Positions 57,000-64,000 of a DNA stretch of 64,000 nt are shown piece after piece. Both the position numbers and the translations under genes were made by a program. The stretch comes from Chitinolyticbacter albus (GTDB lineage Bacteria > Pseudomonadota > Gammaproteobacteria > Burkholderiales > Chitinibacteraceae). Within the stretch, counting starts at the first letter, position 1, and the number at the start of each line of letters is the position of its first letter. The notes beneath the pieces are model-generated. The model was given only the letters and a program-made list of their open reading frames with translations. It was not told the origin of the DNA and searched no databases. The DNA is taken from positions 186,001-250,000 of the forward strand of contig NZ_JANBVF010000006.1 of assembly GCF_024437655.1 (NCBI RefSeq), given 5' to 3'.

Positions 57000-59030
57000 A
57001 TGTCACAACGTAATCGTTTCGTGCTGGCTGCGCTGCCCGCCGCGCTGCTGGCCGTCCACGCTTTTGCCGCATCGCCGGCATGGCAGGAAGGCAACACCTA
57101 CGCTGCCGGCACTACCGTCAGCTACAACGGCAATGAATATCAGGCCCTGGTGACCCACACCGCCTATGTTGGTGCCAACTGGAACCCGGCTTCGACGCCC
57201 ACGCTGTGGAAGCTGGCTGGCGCATCGACCGGCACGCCGACCCCGGCTCCGGTCGCTACCCCGACTCCGGGGCCGGTTGCCACGCCGACCCCGAACCAGC
57301 CGACCGCCACGCCGGCACCCGTTGGTCAATACCCGGCCTGGAACGCCAGCACCGCCTACACCGGCGGCCAGCGCGTGATCTTCGAAAACGCCGTATACGA
57401 AGCCAAGTGGTGGACCCAGGGTGACAATCCTGGCCAGTCCGGCGAATGGGGCGTGTGGAAGAAGGTGGCCGTGTCCGGCCCGACACCGACGCCGACCGTT
57501 ACGCCCACCAGCACCACACCGACGGTCACCCCGACTGGTGTCGTGACCCCGACGCTTACTCCGACGCCGACCGTCACTCCGACCGCTGTCGTGACCCCGA
57601 CAGTGACCCCGACTCCGATCGTGACCGTTACCCCGACCGTGACGCCGACCCCGACCACCGGCGGCCCGACCCCGCCGCCGATCGCCGGCGCGCAAGTCGG
57701 TGCCTACTTCGCCCAGTGGGGCGTGTACGGCCGCGGCTATCAGGTCAAGCACATCGACACCAGCGGCACCGCCGCCAAGCTGACCTTCATCAACTACGCC
57801 TTCGGCAACCTCTACCAGAAGAACGGCGGTTACGAGTGCGGCCTAGTGAACAAGCTCGAGCCGGGCGCCACCAATGCGAACGATCCGCAAGCCGGCACCG
57901 GCGGTGATTCGTGGGCCGACTACCAGCGTGGCCTGAGCGCTGCCGACTCGGTGGACGGCGTGGCTGACCTGTGGGGCTGGCCGCAATGGGACGACCCACG
58001 CAACGGCGTGTCCGGTCCGCTCAAGGGTAACTTCAACCAGCTGAAGAAGCTGAAGGCCAAGTACCCGAACGTGAAGGTCTACATCTCGCTGGGCGGCTGG
58101 ACCTGGTCCAAGTGGTTCTCCGCTGCCGCCAAGACCGACGCGCTGCGCAAGCAATTGGTCCGTTCTTGCATCGACGTGTACATCAAGGGCAACGTGCCGT
58201 TCGACGCTGGCTCCAACGCCGGTGGCCCGGGCACTGCAGCCGGCGTGTTCGATGGCATCGACATCGACTGGGAATTCCCGGGCGTGATCGGCCAGCCGTA
58301 CAACACCGTTGCACCGGAAGACAAGCAGAACTTCACGCTGTTGCTCAAAGAATTCCGTGAGCAACTCGACGCGATCGGCGCCACCAACAGCGCCAACTAT
58401 GGTCTGACCGTCGCCATTGGCGCCGGCAAGGACAAGATCGACATGACCGTTCCAGGTGAGTACAGCAAGTACCTCAACTGGATCAACGTGATGAACTACG
58501 ACTACAACGGCGCGTGGGCGGCTCAAGGCCCGACCGACTTCCAGGCCCACCTGTATGTCGATCCGAGCAACCCGCAGTACATCGATTCGAAGACCGGCAA
58601 CCGTAGCCTGGTGTCGTACTACAACACCGACGACTCGATCAAGCAGCTGCTGGCTGCTGGCGTACCGGGCAAGAAGCTACTGGTTGGTCTGCCGTTCTAC
58701 GGCCGTGGCTGGACCGGCGTTGCTGCCGGCCCGAACGGTGATGGCCTCTACCAGTCCGCAACCGGTGGTGCCAAGGGCACGTACGAAACCGGTATCGAGG
58801 ACTACAAGGTGCTGAAGAACGCAGCTGGCACCGTCCGCTATCACCCGGTGACCAAGCAGTCGTGGAAATACGACGGCAGCAACTGGTGGTCGTATGACAC
58901 CCCGGCCGACATCGCGCTCAAGGTGAACTACGTCAAGGCTAACAGCCTGGGCGGCGTGTTCAGCTGGTCGCTCGATGGCGATACCGCAAATGGTGAACTT
59001 GCCACCGAGATGGCCAAGGTTCGCCAGTAA
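57000..59030 (+). CDS. Secreted GH18 chitinase with two CBM5/12 modules
   Basis: A 676-residue exported endo-type chitinase. The signal peptide ends near AFA (23). CBM5/12 module 1 is ~26-73 (PAWQEGNTYAAGTTVSYNG), module 2 is ~111-156 (YPAWNASTAYTGGQRV, YEAKWWTQGDNPG). Pro/Thr/Val linkers are at ~78-108 and ~160-228. The GH18 domain (~230-676) has YISLGGWTWS and the catalytic DGIDIDWEFPG (418-428, acid E425), then MNYDYNGAW and a final GGVFSWSLDGD. GGAG lies nine bases before ATG 57000; an upstream ATG at 56985 overlaps that site. It ends in a strong terminator. Confidence 0.96.
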   Translation: MSQRNRFVLAALPAALLAVHAFAASPAWQEGNTYAAGTTVSYNGNEYQALVTHTAYVGANWNPASTPTLWKLAGASTGTPTPAPVATPTPGPVATPTPNQPTATPAPVGQYPAWNASTAYTGGQRVIFENAVYEAKWWTQGDNPGQSGEWGVWKKVAVSGPTPTPTVTPTSTTPTVTPTGVVTPTLTPTPTVTPTAVVTPTVTPTPIVTVTPTVTPTPTTGGPTPPPIAGAQVGAYFAQWGVYGRGYQVKHIDTSGTAAKLTFINYAFGNLYQKNGGYECGLVNKLEPGATNANDPQAGTGGDSWADYQRGLSAADSVDGVADLWGWPQWDDPRNGVSGPLKGNFNQLKKLKAKYPNVKVYISLGGWTWSKWFSAAAKTDALRKQLVRSCIDVYIKGNVPFDAGSNAGGPGTAAGVFDGIDIDWEFPGVIGQPYNTVAPEDKQNFTLLLKEFREQLDAIGATNSANYGLTVAIGAGKDKIDMTVPGEYSKYLNWINVMNYDYNGAWAAQGPTDFQAHLYVDPSNPQYIDSKTGNRSLVSYYNTDDSIKQLLAAGVPGKKLLVGLPFYGRGWTGVAAGPNGDGLYQSATGGAKGTYETGIEDYKVLKNAAGTVRYHPVTKQSWKYDGSNWWSYDTPADIALKVNYVKANSLGGVFSWSLDGDTANGELATEMAKVRQ

Positions 59031-59080
59031 CAGACCTCTTGGAAAGATTTGCGCATCCACACTCTCCGCGCAAACACTCG

Positions 59081-59108
59081 CCCCTGCCGCAAGGCAGGGG
59101 CTTTTTTT
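59081..59108 (+). terminator. Intrinsic terminator after the chitinase gene
   Basis: CCCCTGCC, loop GCAA, GGCAGGGG, C and seven T's. It is 50 bases past the chitinase stop. Confidence 0.95.
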
Positions 59109-59177
59109 CGCTATGATCGCCACTTCAACGCTTGGCGGTCGGCAAGACCGGCCCGTCATCTGCCCGACCTTCAATAG

Positions 59178-59591
59178 ATGAACTTCCTGATCCTGATGCT
59201 GATCGTCTCCTCACCGGTCCTCACACTGACCGTGTGGCAGATCATTCGTGACCTGCACGGCAAACGCCGCAACTGGGAGGGGAACTGCTACCGCTGTGGC
59301 GAGGCCTGCCACCCGGCGGTCAAGGTCCATCATTCCAAAGGCAATCGTTTCCTCTACTGCGGCCAGTGCGCATGGCGGCAGCGATGCTATTCGCTGATAA
59401 GCACGGTAGTCATGATGGTCAGTGTCGGGTTCATCCTGATCGGGATGAACCGGCCTCCCTTTCACGCAGAAGCCAGCAACGGCATGCTGATCGGCGCAGT
59501 GGCCTTGTTCGCGCTGGCCGGCGCACTCGCGATTGCCCATTTGCGCGAATCCAGGCGCAGGCGATTCACCTGTCGCGACAACACACGCTGA
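59178..59591 (+). CDS. Membrane protein with zinc-ribbon-like cytosolic segment
   Basis: A 137-residue protein not assigned to a family. It has an N-terminal helix (MNFLILMLIVSSPVLTLTVW), a cysteine-rich stretch CYRCGEAC ... YCGQCAWRQRC that looks like a zinc ribbon, and two more helices (LISTVVMMVSVGFILIGM and GMLIGAVALFALAGALAIAHL). It follows the chitinase terminator and precedes a convergent SPOR gene. No ribosome site is clear. Function unknown. Confidence 0.6.
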   Translation: MNFLILMLIVSSPVLTLTVWQIIRDLHGKRRNWEGNCYRCGEACHPAVKVHHSKGNRFLYCGQCAWRQRCYSLISTVVMMVSVGFILIGMNRPPFHAEASNGMLIGAVALFALAGALAIAHLRESRRRRFTCRDNTR

Positions 59592-59634
59592 GTGCGGCAG
59601 CGCCGTGACAGCACGACGCTGATCACGCCATGCG

Positions 59635-60342
59635 CTAGCGGCAGGCGGCCTCAATGAGCTGGGCACCGCGCAACTGGCGGTTGCTGCGCTCGAGTTGAGC
59701 GCGTTGCGCCTCGGTCACGTCGCTCAGCAGGAAGCTGGCCGGGCGCAACGTGTCGTCGCGCTCGCGCAGCACAGCCGAGCGCACGCCCTTGTCCTTCAAC
59801 ATGGCCAGGCGCCGCTCCGCCGCTTCGCGCGTCGAATACACGCCCAGCGATACGGCGTTCTGCCAGCGCCCGCCATTATTGACGACGAAATAATCGTCGA
59901 TGCCCAGCCCCTGCAGCTCCTCCGCCTTGCGCCGCGCGGTTTCCTCGTCGGCCAGCGGCGGAACATAGACCCAGACCTTGGCCTGCTCGGCGCTTTGCAA
60001 GGTGCGCGAGGCGATATGCAGCGCAGCCATCCGCGCGGCAGCGATCACCGCCTGCTCGGGCGACGGCACGGTCCAACGCAAACAGACCGCCGCCTGCGGC
60101 ATGCCCGTCGGCGTGATCGCCGCGACGGCTGAGGCCGTAGCGGCTTGGGCCACATCGCTTGCCGTGCCCGGGCTCGGCGCCACGGTTGGTGCCGGTGTGA
60201 TCGTGGACGCATCGACGACGCGCAGGCGATCGGCATTTACTTCGGCCGGTAGCTCCTGCGTACTGCCTTGCTCCGGCACCCACTGGCTGTAGGCATAAAA
60301 ACCCGCGTTGGCGAGTACAAGCAGCACGAGCAGCCATTTCAT
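59635..60342 (-). CDS. SPOR-domain protein
   Basis: A 235-residue membrane-anchored protein: N-terminal helix (MKWLLVLLVLANAGFYAYSQW), a low-complexity Thr/Pro/Ala spacer and a C-terminal SPOR fold (~150-215) with KVWVYVPPLADEETARRKAEELQ, YFVVNNGGRWQNAVSLGVYSTREAAERRL. SPOR domains bind denuded septal peptidoglycan. ATG 60342 overlaps the coaX stop (ATGA), and the order birA-coaX-SPOR is common in betaproteobacteria. Confidence 0.85.
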   Translation of the reverse strand: MKWLLVLLVLANAGFYAYSQWVPEQGSTQELPAEVNADRLRVVDASTITPAPTVAPSPGTASDVAQAATASAVAAITPTGMPQAAVCLRWTVPSPEQAVIAAARMAALHIASRTLQSAEQAKVWVYVPPLADEETARRKAEELQGLGIDDYFVVNNGGRWQNAVSLGVYSTREAAERRLAMLKDKGVRSAVLRERDDTLRPASFLLSDVTEAQRAQLERSNRQLRGAQLIEAACR

Positions 60343-61085
60343 GGCCGGACATCTCCATTGAAAGCCAGCGCCGCCAGTCCGCGCAGCGCCAGATGATCGA
60401 TCAGACGACACGGCGCCCCCAGGTGGGGCACAAGCAGTGCCGCATCGCCGCCGGAGATTAGCACCAAAGGCTCCTCGCCGCGTGCCTGCAGCCGGTCGAA
60501 CATCGCCGTGATACTGCCGGCCAGCGCCGTGAGCACGCCGGTCTCGATCGCATCCTCGGTCGAGGTGGGAAAATCATGGAAACGGCCACTGGTATCGGGC
60601 AGGCGCGCGGTGCCGACGGCGAGTGCCGACTTCATCATCCGGTACCCCGGCAGGATCATGCCGCCCAGAAAGCAGCCATCCGCGGTCAAGGCATCGACGG
60701 TGAGCGCGGTGCCGGCACTGGCGATGACCAGCGCCTGGTCGGGATGGGCCCGGCGCGCACCCAACACCGCTGCCCAGCGATCGGGGCCTTGCTGTTCCAG
60801 CTTCCGGTAGCGGTTGCTCACGCCCAGCGCTTCACGCCCGACGCGCAGCCAATCTATCCTCACGCCCCAGCTTGCGTGGCAGAAGGCTTCGAGTTCGCGC
60901 ATTGTCACTTCGGCCCCGACGCTGCAAGCCTGCACCTGCCGCGGCACGGCCAGCGCGCGCCACTCGGCAAACAAGGCGGGCAAGCCTGCCGGATCGGCGC
61001 TGCCCTGTGCCGACCATGCATCCGCCGAATCCGCCAGCGCCCATTTCAGCCGGGTATTGCCCAGATCGATCAACAGCACGCTCAT
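60339..61085 (-). CDS. coaX: Type III pantothenate kinase
   Basis: The first step of coenzyme A synthesis. A 248-residue ASKHA-fold kinase with LLIDLGNTRLKWAL (phosphate loop), GPDRWAAVLGARR, VIASAGTALTVDAL and GGMILPGYRMMKSAL. ATG 61085 overlaps the birA stop (ATGA), so translation is probably coupled to birA. Confidence 0.95.
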   Translation of the reverse strand: MSVLLIDLGNTRLKWALADSADAWSAQGSADPAGLPALFAEWRALAVPRQVQACSVGAEVTMRELEAFCHASWGVRIDWLRVGREALGVSNRYRKLEQQGPDRWAAVLGARRAHPDQALVIASAGTALTVDALTADGCFLGGMILPGYRMMKSALAVGTARLPDTSGRFHDFPTSTEDAIETGVLTALAGSITAMFDRLQARGEEPLVLISGGDAALLVPHLGAPCRLIDHLALRGLAALAFNGDVRP

Positions 61086-62041
61086 GCCGACACCCTCAGG
61101 CTGAGATCGCCGCTGTGGATGATCTCGTCGCGCTCCCCGGCACGAAAGCGCAGCGCGCCGTCGTCGGTCACGCCCATGGCACGCCCTTCGCGCGCCTGGC
61201 CATCGGCAGCGATCAGCCGCACCGCCTGCCCTTGCCACGCATGGCGGGCCTCCCAGCGTCCGCGAAAATCGGCAAAGCCATGTGAGGAAAAACCGTCCAA
61301 CCCTTGCTCGAGCGCCGCCAGCAGCCGCGCCAGCAAGATATTGCGATCAACATTGAGGCCATGCTCGGCCATGCCGCCCACGCGTTGCCCCTCGACCGTG
61401 GGCGCGCGCAGGTTGAGGCCGATGCCGATCACCGCACACACCGGCCCCATGGCATCACCCGCGATTTCGATCAGGATGCCGCCCGCCTTGGCATGGCCGG
61501 CAGCGTCCGGCAACAGCAGGTCGTTGGGCCATTTGAGCGCGACATCGGCAACACCGGCCTCGGCCACCGTCTCGGCGACGATCACCCCCACCGCCAGCGG
61601 CAGGCCCGCCAGCGTGGCCGCGCCCCCTGGGAACTGCCAGCACAGCGAAAACATCAGCGAGCCACCCAGCTGGCCCTGCCAGCGCCGGCCCAGGCGGCCC
61701 CGGCCACCGTCCTGCCATTCGGCAGCCATCACCCGGCCATGTCGGGGCTCGGTCAGCAAGCGGCGGTTGGTGGAATCGGTACGCTGGTGGATTTCGACGG
61801 CAAGCACACTCGCAGCAGGCAAGGCGGCGCGCACCACCTGCTCGTCCAGCCATTCGAGCGGCTCGCACAGACGATAGCCGACACCGTGCCTGCGCTCGAT
61901 CGCGACGCCGTACTGCTCGGCTTCGGCCAGCGCAGTGGACACCGAGGCGCGGGACAGCGCGAGTTGTTCGGCGATCTGCTCGCCGGAAGTGGAATGGTCG
62001 ACGCTGAGGCGCCGCAGACAGGCCAAGGTATGCACGGACAT
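61082..62041 (-). CDS. birA: Biotin protein ligase / repressor
   Basis: Attaches biotin to carboxylases; the N-terminal winged helix may repress biotin genes. The 319-residue protein has a helix-turn-helix (TSGEQIAEQLALSRASVSTALAEAE), the GRGRLGRRWQ biotin/ATP loop, LKWPNDLLL and GGILIEIAGD. ATG 62041 (MSVHTLACLRRLS) is preferred to 62080. No bio operon is in the window, so repressor function cannot be judged here. Confidence 0.93.
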   Translation of the reverse strand: MSVHTLACLRRLSVDHSTSGEQIAEQLALSRASVSTALAEAEQYGVAIERRHGVGYRLCEPLEWLDEQVVRAALPAASVLAVEIHQRTDSTNRRLLTEPRHGRVMAAEWQDGGRGRLGRRWQGQLGGSLMFSLCWQFPGGAATLAGLPLAVGVIVAETVAEAGVADVALKWPNDLLLPDAAGHAKAGGILIEIAGDAMGPVCAVIGIGLNLRAPTVEGQRVGGMAEHGLNVDRNILLARLLAALEQGLDGFSSHGFADFRGRWEARHAWQGQAVRLIAADGQAREGRAMGVTDDGALRFRAGERDEIIHSGDLSLRVSA

Positions 62042-62140
62042 GATGGCCGCGATTTTAGCCCGGATAGCGCACGCCGGCATGAATGGCGCGCAGCGACCGC
62101 CGTGTAGTCGTCATGCACGCCACGCTCACGCGCGCATAGG

Positions 62141-62698
62141 CTAGTCGCTGGCGGCTTCGTCCGCGCCCGTGGTTTCGATTACATGGTTCTGGTTGGTGTA
62201 AATGCAGATGTCGCCGGCGATCTCCAGCGCCTTTTTCACCACCGCTTCGGGGGCGAGCGTGGTGTTGTCGAGCAGCGCCTTGGCGGCCGCCTGCGCATAA
62301 GCGCCGCCGGAGCCGATGGCGGCGATGCCGTGTTCGGGCTCGAGCACGTCGCCGTTGCCGGTGATCACCAGCGTGGCGGTCTCGTCGGCGACAATAAGCA
62401 TCGCCTCCAGCCGGCGCAGCATGCGGTCGGTGCGCCAATCCTTGGCGAGCTCGACGGCGGATTTGGTCAGATGGCCCTGGTGTTTTTCCAGCTTGGCCTC
62501 GAAGCGCTCGAACAGCGTGAACGCATCGGCGGTGCCGCCGGCAAAGCCGACGATGACCTGGTCGTGGTAGAGCTTGCGCACCTTGCGCGCGGTGCCCTTG
62601 ATCACCACGTTGCCCAGCGTGACCTGGCCGTCGCCGCCCACGGCGACATGGCGGCCGCGGCGGACCGAAACGATGGTGGTGCCGTCAAATTGCTGCAT
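62141..62698 (-). CDS. hslV: ATP-dependent protease peptidase subunit HslV
   Basis: The threonine-protease subunit of HslUV. The 185-residue protein begins [15 protein letters not shown]; the mature N-terminal Thr would follow a six-residue leader, as in many betaproteobacteria. [33 protein letters not shown] and [16 protein letters not shown] are family blocks. The next gene downstream is birA rather than the usual hslU, and hslU is not found in the window. Confidence 0.95.
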   Translation of the reverse strand: MQQFDGTTIVSVRRGRHVAVGGDGQVTLGNVVIKGTARKVRKLYHDQVIVGFAGGTADAFTLFERFEAKLEKHQGHLTKSAVELAKDWRTDRMLRRLEAMLIVADETATLVITGNGDVLEPEHGIAAIGSGGAYAQAAAKALLDNTTLAPEAVVKKALEIAGDICIYTNQNHVIETTGADEAASD

Positions 62699-62769
62699 GG
62701 GACTGCCTCGTTGAACGATAGCGGGCAGTTGGGGGCGAAGCGGCGCGGTTCAAGGCGCCGTGCCGGCAA

Positions 62770-63972
62770 TCAATGCCGCTGGTAGGCCGGACGAATCTCG
62801 ACCAGCTCGCTGATGCCCAGCAGATGCATCAGGCCGGCGACAAGTTCGTTGGGCTCGTGCAGCACCAGCGTGCGCCCCTGCTGGATCAGTTCCATGCACA
62901 GATTCAGCAACTGGCCCGCCGTCTCGAAATCGACGCGGCGCACCGCGCGCAGATCGAGCACCGGCTTGGGATGCTGGTTGGCGAACTCGCGGATGGCAGC
63001 AAGCTCGGCCGACGCGCCGCCGAGCAGCTCTCCGGACAACACCAGCTGATCCGGCGAGGACGGGCTTGGCGCCGGGCTCACCGGCAGGGCCGCCGCGGCC
63101 GCGGCCTTCTGCTCCGGGCTGGGCGCGAGCTTATCATCCCACGACGGCGGCGAGACTTCGAACGTCACCGCGTAGACGATGGCCAGGTTGTCAAACCCGT
63201 CCTGGTCGCCCGTGCTCTGCAGCACTTCCATCAACAGCAGCCAGAACGGCGCCTCCATTGGCACCTTGCGGCCCGGCTCGATCTTGCTCTTGAGCAGCTC
63301 GATAAAGCGCTCCGCGCCAAGGATCTGCATTTTCGCCTTGGCCTTGCGCGCGCGCGCCCAGGCAGCCAGAAACTCGGCAGCGGCCAGGCTCTCGATTTCC
63401 GTCACCTTGCTGAAATCGACACGTACCACACCGCCGTCGGCACAGGCCTTCACCAACTTGGCCGCCTCGGCATCGGCGCCGTCCGAGCGCAGCGCGGGCC
63501 CGAAAGCGACATAGGCGCTGCCCGGCGTACCGGCCGGCACGATGCTGCTCTTGGGCAGTTCGCGCCAGGCCGGCGGCGAGATCTCGAATTCGACGACGAA
63601 CTGCAGCGCCAGATCGTCGAACGCCTTGCGATCGCCCAGTTGCTGGTAGAGCTCGAACAGCAGCAGCCAGGTTTCATGTCGCCGCATGCCGATCACGCCC
63701 GGCAGCGTGGCCTTCAGCGCCATCACCGCAGCCTCGCCCTGCTTGTTGGCATACAGCACCACGGCCTGCTCTTCGTCCGGCGTCAGGTGCGCGCCCACGT
63801 CCTCGACCTCGATCGAGAGCTCGCTCAGGTTGTAGGCGGAGCTATCGGGCGTCTTCGGCGCTTCGGCCTTGGCTGGGGCCGATTGCGGCGCAGGCTGCCC
63901 CGGCTTGGCGGCCGGTTGCTGCAGCTCGGGCTTTTCAGGCTCGTTGTCTTTCTTGCGGAATAAGGAGAACAC
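62770..63972 (-). CDS. STAS-domain protein with internal duplication
   Basis: A 400-residue soluble protein. Residues 1-60 are a Pro/Ala-rich, charged tail; STAS-like segments cover ~150-230 (VRVDFSKVTEIESLAAAEFLAAW) and ~305-395 (PVLDLRAVRRVDFETAGQLLNL). A 36-residue block is duplicated at 102-137 and 244-279 (WLLLFELYQQLGDRKAFDDLA versus WLLLMEVLQSTGDQDGFDNLA, both ending ISPP/VSPP-xW). No kinase-target Ser/Thr is obvious in the D-[SF]-x-[SG] positions. It lies upstream of hslV on the same strand. The role is unknown. Confidence 0.72.
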   Translation of the reverse strand: MFSLFRKKDNEPEKPELQQPAAKPGQPAPQSAPAKAEAPKTPDSSAYNLSELSIEVEDVGAHLTPDEEQAVVLYANKQGEAAVMALKATLPGVIGMRRHETWLLLFELYQQLGDRKAFDDLALQFVVEFEISPPAWRELPKSSIVPAGTPGSAYVAFGPALRSDGADAEAAKLVKACADGGVVRVDFSKVTEIESLAAAEFLAAWARARKAKAKMQILGAERFIELLKSKIEPGRKVPMEAPFWLLLMEVLQSTGDQDGFDNLAIVYAVTFEVSPPSWDDKLAPSPEQKAAAAAALPVSPAPSPSSPDQLVLSGELLGGASAELAAIREFANQHPKPVLDLRAVRRVDFETAGQLLNLCMELIQQGRTLVLHEPNELVAGLMHLLGISELVEIRPAYQRH

Positions 63973-64000
63973 GGTGGACTCCGGCGCGCAGATGGCGGCG

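Overview
The window reads as a chromosomal stretch of a GC-rich betaproteobacterium. The gene order dacC-dat-ybeD-lipB-lipA, the hslV/birA/coaX/SPOR neighbourhood and a two-CBM5/12 GH18 chitinase suggest a chitin-degrading member of the Neisseriales (Chitinibacteraceae-like); this is inference from gene content, not from a marker gene. No rRNA, tRNA, CRISPR array, prophage or intact insertion sequence was seen.

Region 1 (1-7.1 kb) is housekeeping: partial pcnB, a PhzF-family protein, a D-Ala-D-Ala carboxypeptidase, a DUF1272 zinc protein, D-amino acid aminotransferase, then ybeD-lipB-lipA for lipoate, ending at an intrinsic terminator, and a YciA-like thioesterase.

Region 2 (7.1-19.6 kb, minus strand) is a tightly overlapping 13-gene operon for a nonulosonate glycan. 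legB-legC-legH-legI-legG-ptmE-legF make CMP-legionaminate (or a close relative); they are followed by a Wzx flippase, a GT52 sialyltransferase-type enzyme, a GT25, two GT2 enzymes and a WecA-like initiating transferase. kdsA (plus strand) separates this from Region 3.

Region 3 (20.8-36.7 kb) is a second, visibly AT-richer polysaccharide locus: O-acyltransferase, a sulfotransferase fused to APS kinase, three glycosyltransferase genes (one an 854-residue tandem enzyme), wzt/wzm ABC exporter, an N-acetyltransferase plus DegT aminotransferase, rfbC/A/D/B for dTDP-rhamnose, a second WecA-like transferase and a WbbL-like GT2. So two independent surface-glycan systems, each with its own initiating transferase, lie side by side: one uses a flippase, the other an ABC exporter.

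Region 4 (36.7-64 kb) has pcm, a TPP-riboswitch-controlled thiC, a secreted hydrolase pair, an FdhF/YdeP-like oxidoreductase, a Rof-like protein, adenine deaminase, an MCP, an EamA transporter, creBC, a small chitin-binding protein, an ABC exporter, the chitinase, a SPOR protein, coaX, birA, hslV and a STAS protein.

The most unusual content is the secreted hydrolases. One protein carries two different GH16 catalytic domains around a calcium-type beta-gamma crystallin domain; its neighbour joins a plant-PR-17-like BSP metalloprotease to a PR-1-like CAP domain with two more crystallin domains. With the chitinase and the small CBM5/12 protein these look like a set aimed at fungal or other eukaryotic cell walls. 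The sulfotransferase-APS kinase fusion is the second strong candidate for something little described.
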